DNA of 64,000 nt from Rhodoferax sp. TS-BS-61-7 (GTDB lineage Bacteria > Pseudomonadota > Gammaproteobacteria > Burkholderiales > Burkholderiaceae_C), in assembly GCF_002943465.1 (NCBI RefSeq), contig NZ_PTQY01000009.1, forward strand, positions 1 through 64,000, given 5' to 3'. Both the position numbers and the translations under genes were made by a program. Positions 53,060-62,970 of this stretch are shown here, in pieces. Positions within the stretch are counted from its first letter, which is position 1. Every line of letters starts with the position of its first letter. Under the pieces are notes generated by a model. It was not told where the DNA came from. It did no database searches and saw nothing but the letters and a program-made list of their open reading frames with translations.

Positions 53060-53542
53060 GTGGCAAAAAAACCAGTGATTTCCCCCGTCCCTGCCAACAG
53101 CCGACGTATCCAGACCCGGCGCTCCGGGGTGCATGGCAAGGGGGTGTTTGCGGTGCAGGACATTGCCGAGGGTGAAACCATCATCGAGTATGTGGGCGAG
53201 GTCATCAGCTGGCAGGAGGCGCAGGACCGCCACCCCCACGACCCCAAGGACCCCAACCACACCTTCTACTTCTCGCTGGAAGACGGCAATGTGATCGACG
53301 CGCTGTATGGCGGCAACTCCTCGCGCTGGATCAACCACTCCTGCGACGGTAATTGCGATGCCGACGAAGAGGATGGCCGTGTGTTCATCAAGGCGCTGCG
53401 CAACATCAAGGCGGGCGAAGAATTGAACTACGACTACGGCCTCATCATCGACGAGCGTTACACCAAGAAGCTCAAGGCCGAGTACCCCTGCTGGTGCGGC
53501 AGCAAGAACTGCCGCGGCACGCTGCTAGCCCCAAAAAAATGA
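53060..53542 (+). CDS. SET-domain protein (lysine methyltransferase fold)
   Basis: 160 residues, a nearly bare SET domain: SGVHGKGVFAVQDIAEGETI, SRWINHSCDGNCDADEEDGR (NHSC motif), EELNYDYGL (catalytic Tyr region) and a post-SET cysteine cluster (CWCGSKNCRGTLL). The AdoMet and lysine-channel residues look present. The start is GTG 53060. Bacterial SET proteins can methylate ribosomal or histone-like proteins; no target is known here. It is divergent from topB. Confidence 0.88.
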   Translation: MAKKPVISPVPANSRRIQTRRSGVHGKGVFAVQDIAEGETIIEYVGEVISWQEAQDRHPHDPKDPNHTFYFSLEDGNVIDALYGGNSSRWINHSCDGNCDADEEDGRVFIKALRNIKAGEELNYDYGLIIDERYTKKLKAEYPCWCGSKNCRGTLLAPKK

Positions 53543-53564
53543 CTCGCCCCCGTGGCGGCTCCCG

Positions 53565-53584
53565 CCCCCTCTCCTTCAAGGGGG
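53565..53584. terminator. hairpin after the SET gene
   Basis: CCCCCT (53565-53570) pairs with AGGGGG (53579-53584) across an 8-base loop, just past the SET stop. No T-run follows, so it is a weak terminator or a processing hairpin. Confidence 0.35.
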
Positions 53585-53660
53585 CAACTCCAATGGCCCG
53601 GCACAGCCGGTTCCATGGCGTTTCTGGATACAGGCCTTGCGCGCCGGAGGGGTGGTCGTC

Positions 53661-54443
53661 ATGACCATTCAATGGCCTGCGGAAGCCATCTGGGAGGCGG
53701 TCAGTCCTCTGTGGCCGAGCTTCTCGGTCGAAGTCCTGCCCGAGATCGATTCCACCAACACCGAACTCATGCGCCGCGCCCGCGCGGGCCAGCTCGACCC
53801 CATCCTGCTCGTGGCCGAGCGCCAGACTGCCGGCCGCGGTCGGCTGGGGCGGGACTGGAAGAGCGACACGGCGGGAGAGGGCGGTACGCTGACCTTCTCG
53901 CTGGGCGTGCCGCTGGCGCCGGCGGACTGGTCGGGCCTGTCGTTGGCGGTGGGGCTGGCCGTGGTGAACGCCCTGCACCCTGCGTTGCGCCTCAAGTGGC
54001 CCAACGACGTCTGGCTGGACGGGCGCAAGCTCGCTGGCATCCTCATCGAGACCGCTGGCGTGGGCGACACGCGCTACGCGGTGATCGGCGTGGGCATCAA
54101 CCTCAGTCCGCGCGAGGCCACCGATCTGCGCACCCCGCCCGCCGCCTTGCAGGAGCTGCTGCCGGGCGTGCAGGCGCCCGATGTGCTGGGCCAGGTGGTG
54201 CCCGTGCTCGTTCGAATGGTGCAGCGCTTTGCTGCACAGGGCTTTGCGCCGCTGCGGGAGGATTTCCTCGCGCGTGACTTGCTCAACGGGCAAGCGGTGG
54301 TGTGCAGCGATGGTGTGACCGGCACCGCCCGCGGGGTGGATGCCAGCGGCGCGCTGCTGGTGCATACTGACCAGGGATTGATCAAAATTAATAGCGCGGA
54401 GGTCAGTGTGCGACCTGCGCCTCCTCCTGCCACGGTGTCCTGA
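53661..54443 (+). CDS. birA: biotin-[acetyl-CoA-carboxylase] ligase (no HTH)
   Basis: 260 residues of the biotin/lipoate ligase fold: IDSTNTELMRRARAGQLDPI, AERQTAGRGRLGRDW (biotinyl-AMP loop G-R-G-R), LKWPNDVWLDGRKLAGILIE and GVGINLS. There is no N-terminal winged helix, so it is the monofunctional type that cannot repress bio genes. The ATG at 53661 has GGAGGGG 9 bases upstream. Its stop is five bases before the SPOR gene. Confidence 0.95.
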   Translation: MTIQWPAEAIWEAVSPLWPSFSVEVLPEIDSTNTELMRRARAGQLDPILLVAERQTAGRGRLGRDWKSDTAGEGGTLTFSLGVPLAPADWSGLSLAVGLAVVNALHPALRLKWPNDVWLDGRKLAGILIETAGVGDTRYAVIGVGINLSPREATDLRTPPAALQELLPGVQAPDVLGQVVPVLVRMVQRFAAQGFAPLREDFLARDLLNGQAVVCSDGVTGTARGVDASGALLVHTDQGLIKINSAEVSVRPAPPPATVS

Positions 54444-54447
54444 CCCT

Positions 54448-55107
54448 ATGTTGCGCTTGTTTGTTTTGGTATTGCTGCTGGCCAACGGCCTGTTTTTTGC
54501 CTGGAGCAATGGCCTCTTGCGGGCCTATGGTTTTGCACCGGCGCCGGTGAATGAGCCCCAGCGCATGGCGCAGCAGATCAAGCCCGAGAGCATCAAGCTG
54601 CTCAACGCCAGCGAGATCAAACGTGTGGAAGCCCAGGTGCAGGCCGATTTGGCCCCCAAAGAATGCCTGCAGGCGGGCCCGTTTGATGACACCCAGGCGG
54701 CTGCCCTGCGCAAGGCCCTGGAGTCGGCACTGCCGTCGGGTTCCTGGCAGCTGGACACCGGCAAGGAGCCGGCGCGCTGGATTGTGTACATGGGCAAATA
54801 CGCCACGGCCGATCTGCTGGCCAAGAAGCGGGTCGAGCTCAATGGCATGGGCATCAAATCCGACAGCGTGAGCAATCCCGCGCTCGAAATGGGCTTGTCC
54901 CTGGGCGGCTTCGAGACCGAGGCTGCGGCCAAGGCCGAGTTGGCGCGCTTGGCGCCCAAAGGCATTCGCACCGCCAAGGTGGTGCAGGAGCGCGAAGAAG
55001 GCAGTGCCAGCATGCTCAAGCTGCCCGCATTAACCGAGATGCTGCGTGCCAAACTGACCGACCTGAAGCCGGTGTTGGCCGGCAAATCCCTCAAAACCTG
55101 CTCTTGA
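54448..55107 (+). CDS. SPOR-domain membrane protein
   Basis: 219 residues. An N-terminal membrane anchor (about 1-20; LRLFVLVLLLANGLFFAW) is followed by a periplasmic region whose second part (about 70-185) fits a SPOR domain: CLQAGPFDDTQAAALRKALE, RWIVYMGKYATADLLAKKRV, GLSLGGFETEAAAKAELARL. SPOR domains bind denuded septal peptidoglycan. It lies just after birA, as in related genomes. Confidence 0.85.
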   Translation: MLRLFVLVLLLANGLFFAWSNGLLRAYGFAPAPVNEPQRMAQQIKPESIKLLNASEIKRVEAQVQADLAPKECLQAGPFDDTQAAALRKALESALPSGSWQLDTGKEPARWIVYMGKYATADLLAKKRVELNGMGIKSDSVSNPALEMGLSLGGFETEAAAKAELARLAPKGIRTAKVVQEREEGSASMLKLPALTEMLRAKLTDLKPVLAGKSLKTCS

Positions 55108-55131
55108 CCGGTGGTTTGTGGAGGGTGTGGC

Positions 55132-56577
55132 TCAGGCGTTGTCTGGGTGCTGGTGAAACCGCAGCGTGAAGCTGGCGCCCGGCATGGCACCGCCGGGTTT
55201 GGCATCTTCCACCGAGATGGTGGCGTGGTGCTGGCGTGCAATCTCCAGCACGATGGGCAGGCCCAGGCCTGAGCCGTCGGCCTCGTTACCCAGTGCACGG
55301 TAAAAGGGCTGGAACACCAGCTCACGCTCGGCCACCGGGATGCCGGGGCCCGAGTCTTCCACCTGCAGCACCAGCGCCTTGCTGAATGGGTCCAGCAGCA
55401 CGCGCGCCGTGATCACGCCGGGTTTTTCGGGGCTGCTGGGGGTGTAGTTGATGGCGTTGTCCACCAAGTTGCGCACCATTTCTTTGAGCAAGGTCGGGTT
55501 GCCCGGCAGGCTCACCCCATCGGTGCCGGGTTGCACCCCCTCAAACCCCAGGTCGATGTGTTTGTCCATGGCGCGTGGCACGCAGTCGCGCACCACCTCC
55601 ATGGTGAGCCGGGCTAGGTCGCAGGGCTGGTGGCTCAGCACGGCACCGCTGCTTTCGGCGCGGGCCAGCGCTAGCAACTGGTTCACCGTGTGGGTGGCGC
55701 GGATGCTGGAGCGCCCAATCTGCCGCAGCGATTGTTTGAGGTCTTCGGCACTTGCGCCCTGGCGCTGGGCCAGGTCGGCCTGCATGCGCAGCCCGGCCAA
55801 TGGCGTTTTGAGCTGGTGGGCCGCATCGGCCAGAAAGCGCTTTTGCGTGGAGATCGAATCCTTGAGCCGCATCAGCAGGTCGTTCACCGACGACACCAGC
55901 GGCACCACCTCCAGCGGCACGGCCTCCACGTCCAGCGGGCTCAGGTCGTCCGGGCTGCGCGCTCGGATGCGCTCTTCCAGGCTGTTGAGCGGCTTGATGG
56001 CCTGCACCAGCGCCAGCCAGACCAGCAACACGGCCAGCGGCAGGATGACAAACTGCGGCAGCATCACGCCTTTGACAATTTCGGTGGCCAGCACCGAGCG
56101 TTTGTCCATGGTTTCGGCCACCTGCACCAGTGCGGGCTTGGCATGCGGCAGGTCCAGCTTGACCCACATGTAGGCCACCTTCAGATCCACACCCTTGAAT
56201 TCCACGTCGCGCATGCGCACTTCGCCGGGCGGCAGGCGTTCGTCTCCGGGTGGCAGCGGCAGCTCTTTTTCGCCACTCAGGTACTCACCCTGGCTGCCTA
56301 TGACCTGGTAGTACACGGTGTCGGCATCGTCGGCACGCAGCAGCTCGCGGGCTGGCAGCGGCAGCACAAATTGGGCCTGGTTTTTCTGGATGGTGATGAG
56401 CTGGGCCAGCGCCCCCACGTTGTATTCGAGCGAGCGGTCAAACGGCTTGCCGGCAATGCCTTGTGCCACCAGCCAGGTCAGCACCAGGCTCACGGGCCAC
56501 AGCAGCAGCAGCGGCGTGAGCATCCAGTCCAGGATTTCCCCAAACAGGCTGCGTTGCTCGCGCTGGAAGAGCTTCAT
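55132..56577 (-). CDS. sensor histidine kinase (TctE/QseC type)
   Basis: 481 residues: membrane helix about 15-40, periplasmic 2CSK_N-type sensor (about 45-180), second helix about 183-205, HAMP, phospho-acceptor box ADAAHQLKTPLAGLRMQ, N box NLVDNAINYTPS, G1 DSGPGIP, G2 GSGLGLPIV. The H-L-K-T-P box and sensor type are as in TctE/QseC kinases. Its partner response regulator lies upstream on the same strand, separated by a repeat copy. Confidence 0.92.
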   Translation of the reverse strand: MKLFQREQRSLFGEILDWMLTPLLLLWPVSLVLTWLVAQGIAGKPFDRSLEYNVGALAQLITIQKNQAQFVLPLPARELLRADDADTVYYQVIGSQGEYLSGEKELPLPPGDERLPPGEVRMRDVEFKGVDLKVAYMWVKLDLPHAKPALVQVAETMDKRSVLATEIVKGVMLPQFVILPLAVLLVWLALVQAIKPLNSLEERIRARSPDDLSPLDVEAVPLEVVPLVSSVNDLLMRLKDSISTQKRFLADAAHQLKTPLAGLRMQADLAQRQGASAEDLKQSLRQIGRSSIRATHTVNQLLALARAESSGAVLSHQPCDLARLTMEVVRDCVPRAMDKHIDLGFEGVQPGTDGVSLPGNPTLLKEMVRNLVDNAINYTPSSPEKPGVITARVLLDPFSKALVLQVEDSGPGIPVAERELVFQPFYRALGNEADGSGLGLPIVLEIARQHHATISVEDAKPGGAMPGASFTLRFHQHPDNA

Positions 56578-56595
56578 CAGTGGGGTCTATTTTTC

Positions 56596-56656
56596 AAGCC
56601 AAATAGGGCTTTAGCCGCCGTGGAGTGTGCGCAAGCAGCTATTAAAAACATAGCAT
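56596..56656 (+). repeat. 60-bp family repeat, copy 12, inside a two-component operon
   Basis: AAGCCAAATAGGGCTTTAGC, CCGTGGAGTGTGCGCAAGC, GCTATTAAAAACATAGC. It fills the gap between the response regulator stop (56661) and the kinase start (56577), in antisense orientation to the transcript. Confidence 0.88.
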
Positions 56657-56660
56657 TGAT

Positions 56661-57335
56661 TCAGGGGGCGATCTTTTCCAGGCAATAACCCAGGCCACGC
56701 ACCGTGGCTATGCGGATCGGGCCTTTCTCGATTTTCTTGCGCAGGCGGTGGATGTAGACCTCAATTGCGTTGTTGCTCACCTCTTCGCCCCACTCACACA
56801 GGCGCTCCACCAGCTGGTCTTTGCTGACCAGGCGGCCGGCGCGCTGCAGCAGCACTTCCAGCAGGCCCAGTTCACGTGCCGACAGCTCCACCATCTTCCC
56901 GTCGATGGTGGCCACGCGGCCGGCCTGGTCGTAGGTCAGCGGGCCGTGTTTGATGCTGGCGGACGTGGCGCCCATGCCGCGGCGTACCAGGGCGCGCACG
57001 CGGGCTTCCAGCTCCTGCAGGCTGAAGGGTTTGGCCATGTAGTCATCTGCACCATAGTCCAGCCCTTTGACGCGTTCATCCACGCTGTCGGCCGCGGTGA
57101 GGATGAGCACGGGCAGCGATGACCCGCGCGCGCGCAGTTTCTTGAGCACCTCCAGCCCATGCATCTTGGGCAGGCCCAGGTCCAGGATCAGCAGGTCGAA
57201 TTCGGTGTTGGTCATCAGTGCGGCATCGGCTTCGGTGCCACTGGCCACGTGGTCCACGGCGGCGCCCGCGCTGCGCAGGGCGCGCAGCAGGCCATCGGCC
57301 AGCACCTGGTCGTCTTCGGCTATGAGTATTCGCAT
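56661..57335 (-). CDS. OmpR-family response regulator
   Basis: 224 residues: receiver domain with AEDDQ at 6-10, phospho-acceptor Asp in LLILDLGLPKM near 51 and Lys in DYMAKPFS near 102; C-terminal wHTH (ELSARELGLLEVLLQRAGRL; VRGLGYCLEKI). The ATG at 57335 has GAGGAG upstream. It is the first gene of the pair with the TctE/QseC-type kinase. Confidence 0.93.
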   Translation of the reverse strand: MRILIAEDDQVLADGLLRALRSAGAAVDHVASGTEADAALMTNTEFDLLILDLGLPKMHGLEVLKKLRARGSSLPVLILTAADSVDERVKGLDYGADDYMAKPFSLQELEARVRALVRRGMGATSASIKHGPLTYDQAGRVATIDGKMVELSARELGLLEVLLQRAGRLVSKDQLVERLCEWGEEVSNNAIEVYIHRLRKKIEKGPIRIATVRGLGYCLEKIAP

Positions 57336-57453
57336 GGGGTGTCTCCTCGCTGGGGCAGCGTGCGCGTTCTGTTCTGTTTGCCATTCTAGGCGCGTGACCC
57401 TTGCGCCAGGCTTGCCTGCCAGCCGCCGCCGGGCCGTGGGTGGGTGGGCATGT

Positions 57454-57936
57454 CTACTGTCCGCTGTAGGCCTCCAGGCCCAGTGCCACCACGGTGGCCA
57501 CCTCAGGGCTGACGGCCTGGCGCAGCTCGTCCTCGGCTTGGGCCACCGCGTCCTCGTAGGCGCCCAGCCAGGCCAGCCCGATGGCGGTGAACTGCACGCG
57601 GCGCGCACGGGCATCTGCAGGGTCGTCCTCGCGCGTGACCATGCCCCAGGCCTCGCACTGGGTCACCAGCGTGCCCATGGCCTGCTTGGTCATACCGGCG
57701 CGCTGGGCCAAGTCGGTCAGGCGCGAGCCTTCCACCGCCAGATGCCGCGTGATGTGGATGTGGGCCGCGCCCACCTGCCCGCGCTCCGCCAGGTTGGACA
57801 GCCCCAGCGGCACGCCAGGGTGGTGGGCCATGAGCTCCAGTACCCGGGTGTCAAAGCGCGCCAGCGCCAGGCGCAGCCAGTGGCCCAGGTGGTTCTGGCG
57901 CCAGGTGTCGTTGTGTTGGAGATGGAAATCTGGCAT
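57454..57936 (-). CDS. MarR-family transcriptional regulator
   Basis: 160 residues from ATG 57936 (a TTG six codons earlier is possible). The MarR wHTH is at about 45-115: HIHITRHLAVEGSRLTDLAQ, RAGMTKQAMGTLVTQCEAWG and the wing VTREDDPADARARRV. It is encoded divergently from recA across about 140 bp; nothing suggests it controls recA. Confidence 0.88.
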   Translation of the reverse strand: MPDFHLQHNDTWRQNHLGHWLRLALARFDTRVLELMAHHPGVPLGLSNLAERGQVGAAHIHITRHLAVEGSRLTDLAQRAGMTKQAMGTLVTQCEAWGMVTREDDPADARARRVQFTAIGLAWLGAYEDAVAQAEDELRQAVSPEVATVVALGLEAYSGQ

Positions 57937-58002
57937 CGCCAAATGGTAATGCAAACTGACTAATAAATGTATTTACGCAATTCAATGAAGGCGCTTAAAC
58001 TA

Positions 58003-58018
58003 CTGTTCAAGCATCCAG
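58003..58018 (+). promoter_or_regulatory. LexA-box-like site 1 upstream of recA
   Basis: CTGTTCAAGCATCCAG keeps the CTG-N10-CAG core but has C for A in the right half (CCAG). It lies 62 bases before the recA ATG. Confidence 0.65.
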
Positions 58019-58019
58019 C

Positions 58020-58035
58020 CTGTTATTAAAACCAG
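58020..58035 (+). promoter_or_regulatory. LexA-box-like site 2 upstream of recA
   Basis: CTGTTATTAAAACCAG, one base after site 1, again CTG-N10-CAG with CCAG. The tandem pair covers the probable recA promoter, 44 bases before the ATG. Confidence 0.6.
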
Positions 58036-58079
58036 ATTGCTGTGGTGCACCAACCGATTGATTTTTAAGGAGATTTCTC

Positions 58080-59180
58080 ATGGACGCACCCGTTAAGAAC
58101 CCTAACAACACCAATGGCGCCAACGCCGAAAAAGCCAAGGCCCTGCAAGTGGCCCTGGCCCAGATCGAAAAACAATTCGGCAAGGGCACCATCATGCGGC
58201 TGGGTGAGGGCGAGGTGATCGAGGACATCCAGGTCGTCTCCACCGGCTCCCTGGGGCTGGACATTGCCCTGGGCGTGGGTGGCCTGCCCCGTGGCCGCGT
58301 GGTTGAAATCTACGGCCCAGAATCCTCCGGCAAAACCACGCTGACCCTGCAAGTGATCGCCGAGATGCAAAAACAAGGCGGCCAATGCGCCTTTGTGGAT
58401 GCCGAACACGCGCTGGACATCCAGTACGCACAAAAGCTGGGCGTGAACCTGCAAGACCTGCTGATCAGCCAGCCCGACACCGGCGAACAGGCCCTGGAAA
58501 TTGTGGATAGTCTGGTGCGCTCAGGCGCGGTGGACCTGATCGTGGTCGACTCGGTGGCGGCACTGACGCCCAAGGCCGAACTGGAAGGCGAAATGGGCGA
58601 CAGCCTGCCCGGCCTGCAAGCCCGTTTGATGAGCCAGGCCTTGCGCAAGCTGACCGCCCATATCAAGAAGACCAATTGCATGGTCATCTTCATCAACCAG
58701 ATCCGCATGAAGATTGGCGTGATGTTCGGCTCGCCCGAAACCACCACCGGTGGCAATGCGCTGAAGTTTTACGCCTCCGTGCGCCTGGACATTCGCCGCA
58801 CTGGCACCATCAAAAAGGGTGACGACGCGATTGGCAATGAGACCAAGGTGAAGGTGGTGAAGAACAAGGTCAGCCCCCCGTTCAAGACGGCAGAGTTCGA
58901 CATCCTGTTTGGCGAAGGCATCAGCCGCCACGGCGAAATCATCGACATGGGTGTGACCGCCGGTATTCTGGAAAAATCTGGCGCCTGGTACGCCTACCAG
59001 GGCGAAAAAATCGGCCAAGGCCGTGACAACGCCCGCGAGTTCCTGCGCGAGAACCCCGTGTTGTCGGTGGAGATCGAAAACAAGGTGCGCGAGTCCCTGG
59101 GCATTCCTTTGCTGCCGGTGGCCGAGCCCGAAGTCAAAGCCAAGGCCAAAAAGGCCGACAAAGCCGAAAAAACTGAGTAA
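58080..59180 (+). CDS. recA: recombinase RecA
   Basis: 366 residues. Walker A GPESSGKT at 79-86, [20 protein letters not shown] before it, L1/L2 loops ([40 protein letters not shown]), and a basic, Lys/Ala/Glu-rich C-terminus. It forms the strand-exchange filament and triggers LexA self-cleavage. AAGGAG lies just before ATG 58080. Two LexA-like boxes precede it; a repeat copy and recX follow. Confidence 0.99.
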   Translation: MDAPVKNPNNTNGANAEKAKALQVALAQIEKQFGKGTIMRLGEGEVIEDIQVVSTGSLGLDIALGVGGLPRGRVVEIYGPESSGKTTLTLQVIAEMQKQGGQCAFVDAEHALDIQYAQKLGVNLQDLLISQPDTGEQALEIVDSLVRSGAVDLIVVDSVAALTPKAELEGEMGDSLPGLQARLMSQALRKLTAHIKKTNCMVIFINQIRMKIGVMFGSPETTTGGNALKFYASVRLDIRRTGTIKKGDDAIGNETKVKVVKNKVSPPFKTAEFDILFGEGISRHGEIIDMGVTAGILEKSGAWYAYQGEKIGQGRDNAREFLRENPVLSVEIENKVRESLGIPLLPVAEPEVKAKAKKADKAEKTE

Positions 59181-59235
59181 ATCGGCCTCTAGCCTTCGTG
59201 GATATTGCGCAAGTAGCTATGAATACAGGAGCAAA
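59178..59235 (+). repeat. 60-bp family repeat, copy 13, between recA and recX
   Basis: TAAATCGGCCTCTAGCC, TTCGTGGATATTGCGCAAGT and AGCTATGAATACAGGAGC. It starts at the recA stop and runs into the recX reading frame; its AGCTATG provides the recX start. Confidence 0.88.
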
Positions 59236-59677
59236 GCCGGCGCTGTCATTGACCGGTCGAGCCTTGCGCCTGCTCAGTACTCGGGAGCATTCCCGGGCCG
59301 AGTTGGAGCGCAAGCTGGCACAGTACGAAGAAGAGCCGGGCGCTGTAGCCAAGGTGCTGGACACCTTGCAAGCCAAGGGTTTTATCAACGAGGCACGGGT
59401 GCTGGAGTCGGTGGTGCACCGGCGTGCATCCAAGCTGGGTGCATCGCGCATCAAGCAGGAGCTGCAGGCCAAGGGCCTGGAGCCAGAGGCGGTCGCCGAG
59501 GCGGTTAATGCGTTGCGCGCCACAGAGCTGGAGCGGGCCCGGGAAATCTGGCGCAAGAAGTTTGGCCGCCAGCCCGCCGATGCTGCGGAACGCGGCAAAC
59601 AAATGCGTTTTCTGGCTAGCCGCGGCTTTGGTGGAGACACCATCCACAAGGTGGTGTCGGGCGCCGACGACGATTGA
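59219..59677 (+). CDS. recX: RecA regulator RecX
   Basis: 152 residues of the RecX three-helix-repeat family: ALRLLSTREHSRAELERKLA, VLDTLQAKGFINEARVLESV, VHRRASKLGASRIKQELQAK and RFLASRGFGGDTIHKVV. RecX limits RecA filament growth. I chose ATG 59219 (MNTGAKPALSL); its first five codons and start come from a repeat copy, and no clear ribosome-binding site is visible, so expression may depend on coupling to recA or on the repeat. Confidence 0.92.
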   Translation: MNTGAKPALSLTGRALRLLSTREHSRAELERKLAQYEEEPGAVAKVLDTLQAKGFINEARVLESVVHRRASKLGASRIKQELQAKGLEPEAVAEAVNALRATELERAREIWRKKFGRQPADAAERGKQMRFLASRGFGGDTIHKVVSGADDD

Positions 59678-59682
59678 GTTGT

Positions 59683-59694
59683 CGCGGTACCGCG
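59683..59694. other. perfect 12-bp palindrome between convergent recX and argC
   Basis: CGCGGTACCGCG sits in the 21-base gap between the convergent stops. It could help end both transcripts, but it has no T-run. Confidence 0.3.
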
Positions 59695-59698
59695 GTTC

Positions 59699-60634
59699 TT
59701 AAATCCCGAGCATCAACTGCAGGTTTTGCACCGCTGCGCCACTGGCACCCTTGCCCAGGTTGTCCAGGCGCGCTACCAGCACCGCATGGGCAAAGCCGTC
59801 TTTGGCGGCGTCATTGGCAAACACGCGGAGTTCCAGCTTGTTGGTGTCGGCCAGGGCAGCTGCATCCAGCTTGAGGTCGGGCGTCACAGGTTCCACAGTC
59901 ACCCAGGTGCTGCCCGCGTAGTGTTTGGCCAGCGCGGCGTGCAGATCGTGTGCGGTGGGTTGACCGGGCAGCGTGTCCAGGTGCAAAGGCAGCTGCACCA
60001 ACATGCCCTGTTTGAAGTTGCCGACCGAAGGCACAAACAGCGGCCGACGTGTCAGGCCTGTGTACTGCATGATTTCGGGGATGTGTTTGTGCTTCAGGCC
60101 CAGTGCGTACAACTCGTAGGGTGCTGCCGTGCCGTGTTCATAGGCCTCGATCATGGTGCGTCCGCCGCCCGAATAACCACTCACCGACGGCAAGCACACG
60201 GGAAAGTCAGCCGGCAGCAGGCCCGCATCCACCAGCGGCCGAATCAGCGCAATCGCGCCGGTGGCGTAGCAACCCGGGTTGCTGACACGGCGGGCGTTCA
60301 CCACCGCGTCGCGTTGGCCAGCGGCCAGCTCGGGAAAACCATACACCCAACCAGTCGCCGTGCGGTGCGCGGTGGAGGCATCAATGATGCGTGGGCCGGG
60401 GCGCCCGGTTTCCTTTTCCAGGCCATCGACCATGGCCACGGTTTCGAAGGCCGCGTCATCGTGCAGGCAGAGCACGACCAGGTCGGCTTGTGCGACCAAG
60501 GCGCGCTTGGCTTGGAGGTCTTTGCGCAGTGCGGGATCGATGCTGAGGAGCTCGACCTGCGGCATGGCCTGCAGGCGTTCCCGGATTTGCAGGCCGGTGG
60601 TACCGGCTTCGCCGTCGATAAAGATTTTTTTCAT
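59699..60634 (-). CDS. argC: N-acetyl-gamma-glutamyl-phosphate reductase, type 2
   Basis: 311 residues of the short (type 2) ArgC form: [20 protein letters not shown] (NADP loop) at 1-20, catalytic Cys in [16 protein letters not shown] near 117, [17 protein letters not shown] near 150. It reduces N-acetylglutamyl-phosphate in arginine synthesis. It stands alone, convergent with recX and divergent from sucC. Confidence 0.95.
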   Translation of the reverse strand: MKKIFIDGEAGTTGLQIRERLQAMPQVELLSIDPALRKDLQAKRALVAQADLVVLCLHDDAAFETVAMVDGLEKETGRPGPRIIDASTAHRTATGWVYGFPELAAGQRDAVVNARRVSNPGCYATGAIALIRPLVDAGLLPADFPVCLPSVSGYSGGGRTMIEAYEHGTAAPYELYALGLKHKHIPEIMQYTGLTRRPLFVPSVGNFKQGMLVQLPLHLDTLPGQPTAHDLHAALAKHYAGSTWVTVEPVTPDLKLDAAALADTNKLELRVFANDAAKDGFAHAVLVARLDNLGKGASGAAVQNLQLMLGI

Positions 60635-60819
60635 GGTCAGGGTCGAAAATCAGTGCATGGCCAGAGGCAGAAAGCCGGGTTGTATACAGCAGCCGTAAGC
60701 CTCGCACAAGTATTGTGCATCGCACCATGATACAGTCGGAGGCTGATGTGTCCAGTGCCATGCACTCGCAATTTCATGTTGCGGCATGGTGAAAATTGTC
60801 CAGTCCAGAGAGAGACGTC

Positions 60820-61986
<1,167 letters not shown>

Positions 61987-61995
61987 GGAAACACC

Positions 61996-62889
61996 ATGTC
62001 GATCTTTATCAACAAAGACACCAAAGTCATCACCCAGGGTATCACTGGCAAGACCGGCCAGTTCCACACTGAAAAGTGCCAGGAATACGCAAACGGCAAG
62101 AACGCCTTTGTGGCAGGCGTGAACCCCAAGAAAGCCGGCGAGTCGATTTTCAACATCCCGATTTACGCCTCCGTGAAGGAAGCTGCGTCGGAAACTGGCG
62201 CTACGGTGTCGGTGATCTATGTGCCGCCATCTGGCGCCGCAGCCGCCATCTGGGAAGCTGTCGAGGCCGATCTGGACTTGGCGATCTGCATTACCGAAGG
62301 CATTCCTGTGCGTGACATGCTGGAAGTGCGCAACCGCATGAAGGCCAAGGAAGCTGCCGGCGGCAAGAAGACCTTGCTGCTGGGTCCCAACTGCCCTGGT
62401 CTGATTACGCCTGATGAAATCAAGATCGGCATCATGCCCGGTCACATCCACCGCAAGGGCCGTATCGGCGTGGTGTCCCGCTCCGGTACGCTGACGTACG
62501 AAGCGGTGGCGCAATTGACCGAAATCGGTCTGGGTCAGTCGTCTGCAGTTGGCATTGGTGGTGACCCCATCAACGGTTTGAAGCACATCGACGTGATGCA
62601 AGCGTTCAACGAAGATCCAGATACCGACGCGGTCATCATGATTGGTGAAATCGGCGGACCCGACGAAGCCGAAGCTGCTCGCTGGTGCAAGCTGAACATG
62701 AAGAAGCCCATCGTTGGTTTCATCGCAGGCGTGACTGCTCCTCCCGGCAAGCGCATGGGCCACGCTGGTGCCCTGATCTCCGGTGGCGCGGATACCGCGG
62801 ACGCCAAGCTGGCTGTGATGGAAGAGTGCGGCTTCAAGGTCACACGGAATCCGTCTGAAATGGCCAAATTGCTCAAGGCCATGCTGTAA
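61996..62889 (+). CDS. sucD: succinyl-CoA synthetase alpha subunit
   Basis: 297 residues: MSIFINKDTKVITQGITGKT, CoA-binding Rossmann part with GVNPKKAGESIFNIPIYASV, and the phosphohistidine region GAPAGKRMGHAGA-like here APPGKRMGHAGALI near 252, where His-255 carries phosphate. It forms the heterodimer with SucC. AAGGAA precedes ATG 61996. A strong hairpin follows the stop. Confidence 0.98.
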   Translation: MSIFINKDTKVITQGITGKTGQFHTEKCQEYANGKNAFVAGVNPKKAGESIFNIPIYASVKEAASETGATVSVIYVPPSGAAAAIWEAVEADLDLAICITEGIPVRDMLEVRNRMKAKEAAGGKKTLLLGPNCPGLITPDEIKIGIMPGHIHRKGRIGVVSRSGTLTYEAVAQLTEIGLGQSSAVGIGGDPINGLKHIDVMQAFNEDPDTDAVIMIGEIGGPDEAEAARWCKLNMKKPIVGFIAGVTAPPGKRMGHAGALISGGADTADAKLAVMEECGFKVTRNPSEMAKLLKAML

Positions 62890-62906
62890 GCATGTCTGTA
62901 TGGGTA

Positions 62907-62924
62907 AGGTCAGGCAGCTGACCT
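62907..62924 (+). other. hairpin in the sucD-terC gap
   Basis: AGGTCAG-GCAG-CTGACCT forms a perfect 7-bp stem with a four-base loop. It stands just before the longer terminator-like hairpin. Confidence 0.5.
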
Positions 62925-62930
62925 ACACAC

Positions 62931-62970
62931 AAGCCGGATGTCCTGAGGGACAATCCGGCTTTCGTATTTT
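62931..62970 (+). terminator. Rho-independent-like terminator after sucD
   Basis: AAGCCGGATGTCC pairs with GGACAATCCGGCTT (one bulged A) around TGAG, followed by TTCGTATTTT. This should end the sucCD transcript before terC. Confidence 0.75.

Noticed and set aside
54380..54400. ATCAAAATTAATAGCG in birA as a repeat fragment
   Set aside because: Only the hairpin end resembles the 60-bp repeat; the conserved GCGCAAGCAGC block is absent and the codons fit the BirA C-terminus.
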